Source of the DNA: Brienomyrus brachyistius
Taxonomy: Eukaryota; Chordata; Actinopteri; Osteoglossiformes; Mormyridae
Direction of reading: 5' to 3'
DNA: 64,000 nucleotides
Assembly: GCF_023856365.1 (NCBI RefSeq)
Contig: NC_064551.1
Location: 762,501-826,500, forward strand
The first letter of the stretch is position 1. Every line of letters starts with the position of its first letter. The notes beneath the pieces are model-generated. The model was given only the letters and a program-made list of their open reading frames with translations. It made no database searches and was not told the DNA's origin. The position numbers and the translations under genes were made by a program. Shown here piece after piece: positions 28,706-42,000 of this stretch.

Positions 28706-30500
28706 CAGGACAGGAGCGGGGGGGGGGGGCAGGACAGGAGCGGGGGGGGGGGGCCAGGACAGGGGAGGGAGGGAAGCAAGACAGGAGCGGGCTGGAGTCA
28801 GGGCAGGAGTGGGGGGGGAACCAAGACAGGGGAGGGAGGGAGCCAGGACAGGAGTGGGCGGGAGCCAGGACAGGAGCGGGCGGGAGCCAGGACAGGAGCG
28901 GGCGGGAGCCAGGACAGGAGCCAGGACAGGAGCGGGCGGGAGCCAGGACAGGAGCGGGCGGGAGCCAGGACAGGAGCGGGCGGGAGCCAGGACAGGAGCC
29001 AGGACAGGAGCGGGCGGGAGCCAGGACAGGAGCCAGGACAGGAGCGGGCGGGAGCCAGGACAGGAGCGGGCGGGAGCCAGGACAGGAGCGGGCGGGAGCC
29101 AAGACAGGCGAGGGCTGGAGCCAGGACAGGAGCGGGCAGGAGTCAGGACAGAAGCGGGCAGGAGTCAGGACAGGAGCGGGCAGGAGTCAGGACAGGAGCG
29201 GGCAGGAGTCAGGACAGGAGCGGGCAGGAGTCAGGACAGGAGCGGGCAGGAGTCAGGACAGGAGCGGGCAGGAGCCAGGACAGGAGCGGGCAGGAGTCAG
29301 GACAGGAGCGGGCAGGAGTCAGGACAGGAGCGGGCAGGAGTCAGGACAGGAGCGGGCAGGAGTCAGGACAGGAGCGGGCTGGAGCCAGGACAGGAGCGGG
29401 CGGGAGCCAGGACAGGAGCCAGGACAGGAGCGGGGGGGGGGGGGAACCAGGACAGGAGCGGGGGGGAGCCAAGACAGGGGAGGGAGGGAACCAAGACAGG
29501 CGAGGGCTGGAGCCAGGACAGGAGCGGGCTGGAGTCAGGACAGGAGCGGGCAGGAGTCAGGACAGGAGCGGGCAGGAGTCAGGACAGGAGCGGGCAGGAG
29601 TCAGGACAGGAGCGGGCAGGAGTCAGGACAGGAGCGGGCAGGAGCCAGGACAGGAGCGGGCAGGAGTCAGGACAGGAGCGGGCAGGAGTCAGGACAGGAG
29701 CGGGCTGGAGCCAGGACAGGAGTGGGCAGGAGTCAGGACAGGAGCGGGCAGGAGTCAGGACAGGAGCGGGCTGGAGCCAGGACAGGAGTGGGCAGGAGTC
29801 AGGACAGGAGCGGGCTGGAGCCAGGACAGGAGTGGGCAGGAGTCAGGACAGGAGCGGGCTGGAGCCAGGACAGGAGCGGGCAGGAGCCAGGACAGGAGCG
29901 GGCAGGAGCCAGGACAGGAGCGGGCAGGAGTCAGGACAGGAGCGGGCAGGAGTCAGGACAGGAGCGGGCAGGAGTCAGGACAGGAGCGGGCAGGAGTCAG
30001 GACAGGAGCGGGCTGGAGTCAGGACAGGAGCGGGCAGGAGCCAGGACAGGAGCGGGCAGGAGTCAGGACAGGAGCGGGCAGGAGCCAGGACAGGAGCGGG
30101 CAGGAGTCAGGACAGGAGCGGGCAGGAGTCAGGACAGGAGCGGGCTGGAGCCAGGACAGGAGTGGGCAGGAGTCAGGACAGGAGCGGGCTGGAGCCAGGA
30201 CAGGAGTGGGCAGGAGTCAGGACAGGAGCGGGCTGGAGCCAGGACAGGAGCGGGCAGGAGCCAGGACAGGAGCGGGCAGGAGTCAGGACAGGAGCGGGCA
30301 GGAGTCAGGACAGGAGCGGGCAGGAGTCAGGACAGGAGCGGGCTGGAGTCAGGACAGGAGCGGGCTGGAGACAGGACAGGAGCGGGCAGGAGTCAGGACA
30401 GGAGTGGGCAGGAGTCAGGACAGGAGTGGGCAGGAGTCAGGACAGGAGCGGGCTGGAGCCAGAACAGGGGAGGGTGGGAACCAAGACAGGGGCGGGCCGC
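28706..30500. repeat. 22-bp minisatellite, about 80 copies
   Basis: Unit caggagcgggcaggagtc + agga, with variants (ggct, ggcg, agcc, gagtggg) and a few G-run expansions near 28720, 28750 and 29432. Because 22 is not a multiple of three, every frame cycles with a 22-residue period. Without stop codons this gives three overlapping ORFs of 560-670 residues. The unit resembles the array at 43.7 kb. Confidence 0.96.
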
Positions 30501-33115
30501 TAACCAGAGTAAGTACAGGTCAGCCGACCTGTAGCGTGTTAAGCAGCATGTTCTGAACACCACACCTGCATGTGGTCTGTCATGTAGAGAAAGATTATTA
30601 ATATTTAATTAACCACAACAAAAAGCCAAACCTATCTGCAAACTGTAGGCACAGCCTGGCCTGCACCAGGTTGCCACCCTGAGACAAGGCAGACAGGAGA
30701 ATCCCCATCCTACCCAGGTGCTGCCAGTTGCCATGGATACACATTCCCAAGATGCAGAGGGGACAGTGAACATGGCAGATACTTGCAGACCGCAGCATGC
30801 AGCAGCAGTGATGCGAGTCGGGTTCCCTGTTCTTCACTGGGAAATTCCTTGGACGTTCTGATCCTGCTGTTTCTGCAGGCGCCGGCTGCCTAGGCATTCC
30901 CAACCTGCGCTACGGTTGCTGGGGCAACGGCGTGTGTGGAAGATGTGCCAGAGATATCTAATCCTGTGGCTGAACCTCCTCCCCCATCTCAAGTCCGGAA
31001 GAGGGGAGACCTCCCCCTCCCCCCTAGTGCCCGCTGATTCTCTAACACCCCCCCCACATGCCCAGTGTCTCACTGACACCCCCCTCCACGTGCCTGCTGG
31101 CTCTCTGACCAGTCCCTCCCCCCTGGTGCCCGCTGCCTGCACACAGCACCACACGGAAAACAGCAATGAGGCTGAGCAGCTGCATGGCTTGTTTGCAGCT
31201 CCCCTTGCCAGGCCGCTGCATGCCTGGAGGGCCCAGTGCACGCCGAAGCAAGCCCAAAACAAACAGTGTCCATTCACAGGGGCGCAAGTCAATGGCAGGG
31301 GAGCATCTACTTTGCCCAGCTAGAGGTGGGGGCCCCAGCTTATTTACTGTCCACAAACCGCAGGAGGCTTCCTGCCATACCATTACAGAGCGTGAAGGCC
31401 TCGACCTTGTGGCCATGTTACCCCACTGAGCGGAAGCGGTTCTAGTCCACTACAGTATCTCGTTTACAAACACACGCAGCAGGGCCCCCTGGACACAGCT
31501 GGGGAAACCCAACACCCACATCATTCAGGCCCGCTTCCCTCTGGGCCTTTTCCCTGTTCAGAGCTTTTTTTCATCTTTTTCCCAGGACAGAGATGTCATC
31601 CACGCTTCCAGCTTTTAGCATCTTCTAGCCTTAAACTCAGGAAAGCCCTGTGATGGGCAGCACGGCATTCTGAAGTTGCTCCACAAACAGGCTGTTCCAT
31701 TAGCCACATGCTAAAGCACAGTCAGTGAGGGAGATGACGCCAGTTAGCGAGCCAGACCGTCTCAGGAAGGTGTGGGTGCAGCATCGGCGTCAGACACGTC
31801 CTGCACTGCAGTCTCTACCAAGCTGTGCATGTGTGACATCACTCCAGTGCGGCGGGAACATGGCGATGGCATTTTCCATTTAAGCCACCCTATAGTCAGC
31901 CATGGGGAACCTCTCATCAGGCTTAAACCCTCAAACCAACCTCTAAGCATGTTTTCTGGTCAGCAGAACTCCCTCCAAGCACGTGTGTCACATGACCAGG
32001 ACCAGCGATACCAGGGTCACATTGTGCATGACAGGAGATTCTGAGCGGGGAAACCCAGGCAGGACCAGCTGAAGCCCATGAAGGTGCCTGCAGGAACAAC
32101 ACGGTTCTGGCAAGAAAACTTTCCCACCCAGCTGAGCAGCACCATGTCATAATGTACTCCAGGACAGGTAAATACTCCACGCGACAAACAGACTGGGTAG
32201 CTACATATTCAGTAACTCTAATAGGAACTACGGCATATTGGCAATTAGCAGCTTCCAGTGTTTGATTTATAGTCAATGGATACATTATTGCGTATGCAAA
32301 AACATGAGGTCATAAACGATTCCCGATGCACGCAGCTCTTAAAAACACTCATTGCATAAGAGTGGAATGGTCGTGTCCATGCCTTACCGGCTCCAATGCG
32401 ATCAGCAGCGCGCGTGCCCTACCCAGACAAATACTGTACAAAATCGTGCGCAAAGCGCGGCGCCACCTGCCCGCACCACCAACCAGCGGAGGGTCCGGTT
32501 TACCGTAACATAACGTAAACTATGTATAAATAAAACCGACTGAAGCGGCAAGCACGAATTCAAGAGTACAGAGATTTCATCAGGAGAAATTATACATATA
32601 GGCTATATATAACTGGTACATTATAATGAAACCCGCAGAATTCGTTTAATGCTGGTTTAAAGTCACTATAATTTACTATTTCATTTTAACCATCGCGTAC
32701 TTGTCAAATATTTTAAGTAACTATTAGTAGCGTTACTTGAGTATCTTTCCATTAAATTATGAAGTTATATTTTTCGCTAAGTAGTTAACTACACAAGAGA
32801 CGTCTTTGCAACCTCATTGATACGTATACTTTACATCAGATAATCTGATCATTCATTTTCCAGGAAAATGAAACTAACGCTTAATACGGGAGGAAAAAAC
32901 CTTACTTTTGAAGTCACTCCATCCTGTAAGCGAAGCCCAAACCTATTGACACCAGCGCTGTACAATTCGACGGCTGCAGGTGACATCATCCCATCAGTTG
33001 TGTCAGAGTGCGCATATACACAGCCAATAACCAAGCCGGTCTGCTGGGAAATGTAGTTTTACTCCATGAACGTTTGCGTACTACAAAGCAAAAATTTGTT
33101 TTCCGAAATTGGAAG
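30501..33115. other. non-coding stretch
   Basis: No coding exon recognised on either strand. Becomes AT-rich from about 32.5 kb. Confidence 0.4.
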
Positions 33116-33119
33116 TCTC

Positions 33120-33335
33120 TTACGTGCGGCACTGTGCCTCAGGAGTAGCGCTGTTGTCTGACACCTACGGGGTTACATTCTACCCTCCTGGGTGGGTTTC
33201 CTCCTGCGGTCCAAAGACATGCAGTACGTTAGGCTAAGCAGTGCTCATAGCTATATCTATGCATTGGGATTACAATCGCAGTCTTGTGTGGTGGGTAGGT
33301 TCTGTGACCCTGATCAGGATAATCAGTTAGAACAT
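33120..33335 (+). mobile_element. degraded tRNA-SINE
   Basis: Contains a degenerate head (ggcactgtgcctcaggagtag) and the body motif gggtttcctcctgcggtcc followed by aaagacatgcagt. The same order is seen in the complete copy at 34.1 kb. Confidence 0.6.
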
Positions 33336-33458
33336 TAATGGAAGGCTCATAATTCAATAGCCTTTTAAATAAATTATTTAACTTTCCAGTTCCAGTGGTC
33401 AGCATTGTAACCTCAAACCTATTTCTCTGCCTGTGTTTGAGCGGCTTGTATATTCTCG

Positions 33459-33630
33459 AGTGGCCAGTACTACGAAGCGGGGTTACTGGTTTATCGGGGT
33501 ACCTTGTCGGATTTAAGGTAGTCTGGGCGAAATCTAAGTGAACGAATATGAAGTCCATTTGAGCTGTGGTACCTTAAATGTCACAAATTACCCCGATAAG
33601 CCAGTAACCCCGCGTCGTAGTACAGGCCAC
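33459..33630. mobile_element. palindromic MITE, about 170 bp
   Basis: Two arms of about 70 bp are near-perfect inverted repeats. The left arm carries gtggccagtactacgaagcg and ggttactggtttatcggggt. The right arm, reverse-complemented, carries gtggcctgtactacgacgcg and ggttactggcttatcggggt. Only about 30 bp separate them. No transposase; superfamily not assigned. Confidence 0.8.
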
Positions 33631-33699
33631 AGGACTGCTGGGCTTCCTCTAAATGCGGTCCAAGAACGTGGTCTAGGTGAATTGGCATCCATGTGTTGC

Positions 33700-33900
33700 A
33701 ATCAGTGCACAATTATGTGCGCGATCAATGCGCTTTCACACCTCGGCAACTTTTTTCTGGAAGCAGAACTTTTTCCAGAACCTGGGACTTCTGTTGTGTT
33801 CACACCTCAGGAAATCGGCCCGAATTCAGTTCCCGAACCCTTTTTCCAGTACCTACACCAGACTCGGTCATTTCAGTTCGAACTACTGGGGAGGCGCTTA
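33700..33900. mobile_element. fragment of a non-autonomous DNA transposon
   Basis: Contains gcgctttcacacctcggc, then aacttttttctggaagc and agaactttttccagaacc. The reverse complement of 50160-50270 shows the same order of motifs (ggcactttcacactgc, agaaccttttttctgg). Two related copies in one window support a repeat family. Confidence 0.5.
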
Positions 33901-34136
33901 CAGCCATTGGCTGCTGATTGATTTTACCACAAGCACCGCAGTTAACTTGGAAATGACGGTGCAGGCAGATAGAGCAAAAATTGGAGCAGATGGAATTTTT
34001 ATACCTTTTAAATTACAATTAATGCATTTCAATAAAGTATCTATTATTATTATTATTATTATTGATTAATATATTTCAGTCGATCCCTTAGTGACTAACA
34101 AAACGTCTTATTTATCTTCCACTGTATTGGCATGGA

Positions 34137-34492
34137 GGGGCGGCATGGTGGTACAGTGGTTAGCACTGTCGCCTCACACCTCTGGGACCCGGGTTGGAGT
34201 CTCCGCCTGGGTCACATGTGTGTGGAGTTTGCATGTTCTCCCCATGTTGTCGTGGGGTTTCCTCCGGGTGCTCAGGTTTCCCCCCACAGTCCAAAGACAT
34301 GTTGAGGCTAATTGAAGTTACTAAAATGCCCGAAGGTATGTGTGAGTGAATGGTGTGTGAGTGTGCTCTGCGATGGGCTGGCCCTCCATCCTGGGTTGTT
34401 CCCTGCCTCGTGCCCATTGCTTCCAGGATACACTCTGGATCTCCGCGACCCAGTGGGATAAGCAGTTATGGAAAATGGATGGATGGATGTAT
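34137..34492 (+). mobile_element. full-length tRNA-derived SINE with (ATGG)n tail
   Basis: Head: ggcggcatggtggtacagtg, gttagcactgtcgcctcac and a degenerate B box (gggttggagtctc). Body: gtgtggagtttgcatgttct, ggtttcctccgggtgctc and gtccaaagacatg. 3' end: tgcgatgggctggc, ggataagcagttatgg and then aaaatggatggatggatg. This is the standard architecture of an abundant fish SINE. Confidence 0.88.
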
Positions 34493-34559
34493 TGCATGTG
34501 GTGATGGACTGGTTCCTGCCCTGTGTGTTCCCCCATTTTTGTCCCGTGATTCCTGAGTG

Positions 34560-37290
34560 AGCCTCTATTCTAAATTAGAATGTTGCATTGTTTCCTCCTC
34601 TCTTTGACAGATGCCACTCGTCTTTGATTCAAAATACTGAACTAAGCATAAGTTGTCTAAACTGAGAACTAAGTCTAGAACAGGCGAATAATGAGGAGTA
34701 ATGGAATTCAAAACAATCCCAGTGTCTTAAGTAGCCTTTACAGATGCATCGCATGCATCTCTTAAGAACTTGCTGTTAACATCAGAACAACTGAAAACAG
34801 AAGATGTTTCTTTACACTATTTTCTTTTGTGTTACATCGTTCATCAGGCACCTCTGACGCCAAGTTTAAACTTTCCGTGGATTCTAGGAAAGGTCTGATC
34901 TGACTTAAGATTGTTATCAAGTTAAATCATTCTCATTTGTTCCAAAAATTTCCCAGCAATGACATTTCACAGCACTGCCTACAGTCCATTGTCCAGTCAG
35001 ACTTCTCGCCATCCTGTCCAAATTAGGCAATAGATTTCTTAAGCCTTATCATATCTTGTATAGTTGCTGGTTTTGCATGGTAGACTGTGAGTGAGATTTG
35101 AGACAGACCCCAACTGCGGAAATCTGAGCTTTTAAAATCCTTTGTTTGCATAAAAAAAAAAAATCCCCACCTGCAAACATTTGCCAGGTATGACAGCTGC
35201 TCACACCAGTTCCAAACTGCAGTGGCCCTATTCATACATTTCAGATACATTTACACTGATGTACAAATTGAACTTATTCACCATTAAATGACTGCAACAT
35301 AAATGTGAATAGCATGAGGTATGTCTACAACTAGAATAGTTTCGGCTTACGGTCATAATGAACTGAATAATCTCGACACGTCATAAAACTACATGTGTTT
35401 TAAGACAGGTTCAGTCTGGCCAGTGCCAGGCTACATGTACGATGCATGTGGACACTGACAACATTTACTTCACAATTGGCCAGCTAGCTGAACCCTTTAC
35501 ACAGCTGGACGTTTTAATGAAAAACTCCAGGTCAAGTGCTTTGCATATGTGAAAAATAGTAGGACCATCCTTGACCTGATCCAGGAATCTATGGGCCGCA
35601 GCTGCACATCCTTCACTGTTACTGTACCGACAGAAAAGGCACAGTGATGGAGATAACGGCCTCTGCAGAAAAGGCACAGTGATGGAGATAACGGCCTCTG
35701 CAGAAAAGGCACAGTGATGGAGATAACGGCCTTTGCATGGCCTTGTCAGGGGTGCTTCGAAAGGAAACTATTACTGACCAATCAGAAAGGATTTAATGCA
35801 GGTTTATCATTTGCAAAAGATAACAAGTACAGTTGTGTCCAAAAAAATGTAATATGCACACTGTGCAATTAGAAGTAAGTCTGGGAGCTTTCAGAGGTAA
35901 CATGCCTGCAGTCCCCCTGAAGTCCTCTCTTCAGTTGTGACAGGAATATAAAGGGGAAATTACTGCACTGGGGCTAGACAGACACTCTGACAAATGTGAT
36001 TCATTACTTCCACTCCAACACTCTGCTAATTAGCATCACCTTTGCCATTCTCTTGAAAAACATATGGCGGAACTGTGAGCCGTCCGGGGCCAGGCGCCCG
36101 CTGACTAAACCTGCCACCTTAAAACGCTGCAATTTAAACTCCATCAGAGCCGCTAACCTCCCCCTGACTGGGTCACAGCGCTGCCTTTGAAGGTAAGTGG
36201 CTGCATCACTCGCAGCTGCTTTCCTGCTCTGACACAAATTATTCAGTTGTGTCATTGTGACATACATAGTGTGCAGTTTTAAGCCCTTATTTTGTTCATT
36301 GATGTAGCCAGCTATTTAGTAGCAAACTTCAGTGCCTGTTGCTCACGTGGTTTTCCTTAGGATTGCCCTGCACCTATCGATGGGGCAAGCAAGGGTATGA
36401 AACTCACATGGGTTAGGGTTACAGTGTTCTGTCAGGCAATAACTGGCAGCACACGCTCGATTCCACCCTTCATGGATTTCGAAACCCTTTCTGTCTTCCG
36501 CTTCCTTTTAGCCTCTAGGCTGAGGCAGCATTCCGGAGCCTAGAGCAGGAAGCACAAGGAGGAGGGACCTCAAATGGGATTCTACTCCAGCTCAGGACAA
36601 GGACATATCCCACACACAGCACACAGCCAGAATGCTCATCTCTGGATAGTGCAAAAAAGAAAAGAAAAAAAAGGTTATGGGAGAAACAGAAGAAGATAAA
36701 GCGAATGTCACATCCACAGCGTTAAGGTCAGGAAACCGGGAAAGAAGCAGGTAGGCAGTCAGTGCATAATCAGAGATGGTTTCTGGTGTTGAATGCATAA
36801 GGCTGCGGCCTTTGATTGTCATCAGAAAAAACACACATTAACATTTAAAAAAGAAGAAATTTTAATTTAATCTCCAGAATGAACAAAAATATGCTACAGA
36901 AATGACCACTGATGCATTTCAGTCAGACTGTGGGGGAGGGGCACTGCGCCACGGAGGTGCGGAGCTATAAACGGGTCAGACAAGCTGCGTGATTCCTCTG
37001 CCCATCACTGCGGGCTCCGCCGCTGACAAAAAGCCACAAATCACTGGTCTGGAAAGGCAGCCAACGTGGTCTTCTTGTAATTTTAAGCGCTTAAGTGTGT
37101 CCCGTCCTGCACCAAGCCATGACTCGGACAGGCACCAGGCGGTGAACAAATGTGTTGTGGGTATTGCTCACAACAACACTGGTGCATCACAACGTTGCAG
37201 AAATCAGTAAACAGCCATCTGTATGAATGGATTACACAAGAGTGACAGGACGCAGACGTCCATGTCAGCTAAGAAAACAAATCTATCCGG
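34560..37290. other. non-coding stretch
   Basis: AT-rich, with no recognised exon. Contains the small 35-bp array at 35.63 kb and a possible Tc1-type end at 35828. Confidence 0.4.
35633..35738. repeat. 35-bp tandem repeat, 3 copies
   Basis: Three copies of aaaaggcacagtgatggag + ataacggcctctgcag at exact 35-bp spacing. Confidence 0.9.
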
Positions 37291-37292
37291 GT

Positions 37293-37785
37293 GCGACGCT
37301 CCGGCTGTACGCCGGGGACGCGGCACTGCAGAGGGCCCCAGCAAGCAGCGTACTGAGTCAAGGAGAATGGGCCTCTCTGTGCGACGCTCCGGCTGTACGT
37401 CGGGGACGCGGCACTGCAGAGGGCCCCAGCAAGCAGCGTACCGAGTCAGGGAGAATGGGCCTCTCTGCGCGACGCTCCGGCTGTACGTCGGGGACGCGGC
37501 ACTGCAGAGGGCCCCAGCAAGCAGCGTACCGAGTCAGGGAGAATGGGCCTCTCTGCGCGACGCTCCGGCTGTACGTCGGGGACGCGGCACTGCAGAGGGC
37601 CCCAGCAAGCAGCGTACCGAGTCAGGGAGAATGGGCCTCTCTGCGCGACGCTCCGGCTGTACGTCGGGGACGCGGCACTGCAGAGGGCCCCAGCAAGCAG
37701 CGTACCGAGTCAGGGAGAATGGGCCTCTCTGCGCGACGCTCCAGCTGTACGCCGGGGACGCGGCACTGCAGAGGGCCCCAGAGAG
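37293..37785. repeat. 88-bp minisatellite, 5.6 copies
   Basis: Units begin gcgacgctccggctgtacg and continue ggggacgcggcactgcagag, ggccccagcaagcagcgtac, gagaatgggcctctct. Copies are almost identical. CpG-rich compared with the surrounding DNA. Long plus-strand frames are by-products. Confidence 0.95.
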
Positions 37786-37799
37786 GGGATTACCACCCC

Positions 37800-38540
37800 C
37801 ATGAGCAGAGATCTCAGATGTGCTCGTTAGTGTGTAGAGGGATGTTGTCATGGAGATCATTAATAAACCATCACTGCATATAGCCTATTATGCCCTACGC
37901 CTGTTATTAAGCGTGACCTATATCCTTTTTTTTTACCAGCCATCTTGCATACATCACTGCCAGATTCCGCCTGTATGTTCTACATGTACAGTTGTGTCCA
38001 AAAAGCACCTTGTTTATTAAAACCTTCTTTACTGCATTCCCTTATGACTGGTCTCAGCATCCTGCAGTGCCTCTGCAGCCGAAATGCAGATCAGAAGCAG
38101 GACTGCTGCGCTGGCGATTATGTAAGTTTCTCAAAAATAAACCTAAGGGAGACTCTTCTCATTTTTAAAGGAGACTACAGGTGACTTGGGTCCGCTAATC
38201 CTAGACCCTGTTAAGAGGTACTGAGCCGTGTTCCCCAGTTATAACTCTGCTTCAGTGTTATCCCTTATGACTGTAGAAACTGTGTCAGGCTGACCTATAT
38301 TCTAACTCCTTCAAATCAGTCCAGAGTAGAACCAAAGAAATAAAACAGACTGAGTCAGTCTAGCTCATCCTGCTTTCAGCTCACAGATAGGACAGTATAT
38401 CCTGAAACCTTCCCGAATCACCTCTCCGACTGGGCCAAGGTCACACACACACATTGGGTTTTTATGCAGACTTGTGTTTGCATCAATTATGTGTTATTCT
38501 ATGATGATCTATTCCTAAAATACTTTCAAAGCGATAACCA
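37800..38540. other. non-coding stretch
   Basis: No exon recognised. Holds a second copy of the motif tacagttgtgtccaaaaa (37987). Confidence 0.4.
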
Positions 38541-38559
38541 GGATTCATTGCGTGTTATC

Positions 38560-39060
38560 GCTGATGGCCGCGTACAGGGTGGATGCGTCCGACGCAGTGT
38601 GCTAAGATGGGGGAGGGGCAGATGATGTGTTACTGCTTCTTAGTCACAAACGATAGTCAGTGGCGCCGCCCTTACTAACGCAAAAGGACCCTACAAGAAC
38701 ATAGGCGTGGCGGCGCCCGTGCGCTTTAAGCGGCAGCCGATAAACGCGTCACTGCGAGTCCGAGTCCGGCCCACACAACCCACAGACCCCCAAAACCAGT
38801 CTGATCATTCAGATCGCAATAGTTAACGCTAAGATTAGGACTTGGATATCTCATGTCAGTTTTTTGAGGGAGAACTTAACAAGACAGGGGACCAGGTGGA
38901 ATCCATCCTAAGGTAAACGGAGCCTCGCACGCACACGCGGGGGGCAGCCGACAGGCCCCTGGCCCAGTATAAAGACCCATCTGCAGCCTGCCTTGTGCGC
39001 GGGGCTGGCAGCTGGGCCGGGGGCCAACATTACTGTCTGGGGGGAAGCAAAATGCCTCTG
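38560..39060 (+). promoter_or_regulatory. CpG-rich segment with a TATA-like box
   Basis: CpG-dense sequence (ggcgtggcggcgcccgtgcg and similar) ending in cagtataaagaccc at about 38966-38979, a good TATA-box match on the plus strand. The short ORFs that follow show no homology and no clear donor. It may be a promoter for a non-coding transcript or for an exon not recognised here. The strand is a guess. Confidence 0.22.
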
Positions 39061-42000
39061 CGTATAATCAGCTCAAATATGAGATCCAAAATAACAGACA
39101 CATTTTATGTATATACATGCCGCATACCGAACTGCATACCGAATATGCCAGCAAGCTGTACGAACACGTCGTGTTATTACAACAGTTTTATTCGTGAAAT
39201 AAAAATTAAAGAAATTCCTGCATATCTTTTAAAACAGATAATGGGGAACGGGCAACCGTACAACTCCACAAATTAACCACCGTCAGTAAAATTTAACATG
39301 CCTGGGTTTAAATTCATTTTAAAGGGAGTGAAATAATCCCACGCGCGGCCAAACGAACAAAATGTACTTGAGACAGACACAGTAGTTAATAAGACATCCA
39401 TCCACATTAATGCGCACCACGACCGCAGCAGCCACAACATACAACGAATACAACTACAATCGACAATTGTGCTTTAAGATAATTGTATTATGCCTATGTA
39501 AACAGATTAATATATTTATTTAGCACCGGTAGTCACATATATAGTGCCACTTAAGTGTAAATGTGACATTTTGCATTTGTTTGCATGCACTACTTCCCTC
39601 ATGCAAAACCAAAGGCAGTTTGATACTGGATGTTTATAACTTCGCCAGAAAGCAGGAGTTACTATATTTCACATTTACTCGTCTGCTGCTCCAACTGCAT
39701 GTCGCCGAACCTCATCGCTCACGACAGGGACAGAGAGCCAGAGAAAGCAGAGAGGGGAACCGGCAGTATGCCGGCGCTTTGCGGCTCGGTTACCAGACAG
39801 CAATAAAACGTGCATTGATCCATGGAAAACCAGCGGTGTGCGGGGACACATTCAATCCGCCGACTTCGTTGCTGTCCTGCCCCCAGCGATGTCCTACCGC
39901 CCCGTGCAATCAGTGCCTGTTTCTCTCAGCGCGGCTTATACGTGCGGTCAAAATTTAATTACGTGAATATGAGGGCTAAAACGCTAGGCTGGCATGTGTA
40001 ATAAATCACTATATAAACAAATATTGACAATTTCCCTAAACAGACAAACACTATTCTATAACCTTGAAAATGCATGTTCTAGATGTCAGTCTATATAAAA
40101 CAGGACTTATAAAAATCGGCAGCCGATTTTTCCGATTATTTCATTGAGAGAAAACGTGGTGTGTAAAAGGGCCTCACCTTTCGGCGCCTTACAGCTTCGT
40201 TAGTCCTGCAGCCGGGATCCCGGTCTGATATGATGCGCTGACTGGCGCCGTCTCTTATCTCGCGGCGGGGCTGCTCACGCGCCACGCTGGCACGCGTCAT
40301 GTGCCCCCTGCAGCCATTATCAGTCGGTGGTCTGGCCAGCGCATCTGTTCCCCCACATAACAACACTTCTTCTTTGTTTAGTGCTCAGATATTGAGTTGG
40401 CCATTCATTTCAAACTCCTTAACCTGCATGATATAAGGATATCCGAACCCTGTTACTGTTATACCATAGCTAATTTGCCTATAAATGATTTTAAGATATT
40501 TTCATTAATACTGATCACCTGTGACTACAGACTAAGACGATTAGAATGTGACTGGTTTATCCACTTTTGTCCGACGCATAGAAAAATGTTCTTTTCTTAC
40601 AGAATGCAGTAATACCTCACAGAATACGGTCAGCATAGTGTATAATAGCATGATGTTTCGTTTGTCACGACTGCTAAAAAGTAAAGTCAATACAGTTGTT
40701 TTACGGCAGCAGGGTCATTTGTGGGGGATTGTGGACCCCGAGGACCTACAGCTGTTTCCCGTCACGGTATAGGCTATAGGAACTTACTGCGTATTATTTA
40801 ACTCATGGCGATTACGAAAACAGTGTTTTAGACAAGTCCACCCCCCACACACGAACCAGTACCCCGTTCAGGTCGAAACTATTACATCAGAACACAAACA
40901 TAAAAGCATAATGACATAATGGTAATATACTTGTAACATTACTAAGGTGTCCAAAACAAATGCGTTGTAACAATATTTGGTGGTTAATGCAGTAATTACA
41001 CATCTGAGCATGGCTGCTAGATAATTAATACAACATTTAAAGCGAAGACTTTCGATGAGACCAGATGTACCAAAACTCACAGAATGTGTCCCACATGTTT
41101 TTCTCTTCATATTTCTTAGAGAGAATGTGATTCTTGTACAGCGCGCTGTCAAGATCTAAATCTGTATCTTCACTCTTACGATGTTTTGCCGTTTAATTTA
41201 AAGGACCCCCTGTAGATATTTACGAGGTATCGTTGGCTTATTACCGAAAAACACAAACAGACTTTCAAATTACCAGGACGAAAAAAAGAAAAAGTAAACA
41301 AAATTAAAACCAACCGTTTCAGTCAGCAATGGTTCACCATCCAATGGGCTGAGAAGTAACAACCTTCTAGATGAGTTACTTTGTTACTTATGCTGAATGT
41401 ACAATTCTGAATTAATTACAATGTAACTTAGCGGAATTGCGTTATTTCATTAACCATGTAATGATAAAGTTTTCCTAATAAACAAATCAGATTTGAATAA
41501 CTTGACAGAATATAAAATTACTGGCACACGGGGTCCCGGCGGAACGTCTCACTGTGAGTGAAGGTCCACAAGCATTTCCCATACTTTCCATCTTCGGCTT
41601 CTTCATCATTTCCAGCTGCTATGAGTTACGTCGATGTGGGCCCCTGACCCGTTGTTGTGATGATTGTCTTCCGTTTTCACTGCACACTTTCCCGAGCATC
41701 AAGGTATTTTCCGGTAAATTGGATGTTCACATAGGCCTAATATCATCCTTCCGTTAAGCATAATAACCCTGTCCTACACCCGTCCAAACCTCAGACCTAC
41801 GCAAACCTGATTAATATCTTACTGAAAGATATATTGAAACAAAACGATTTTTATGAAAAATCTAACCTAATTTGCTTTCCCACTGTTATCTACCTTGTTT
41901 TAAATGGTCTGCAGACGTCATTAATAACAAAATTATGAAGGGATTATGGACAAACTGTGACAGAAAGGTGGTGACCAGGAGGAAACACGGCTCAGAAAGC

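Noticed and set aside
28537..30556. Three overlapping ORFs of 560-670 residues rich in Gly, Gln, Arg and Ser
   Set aside because: Produced by the 22-bp array, which lacks stop codons. All three plus frames show the same peptide in rotation.
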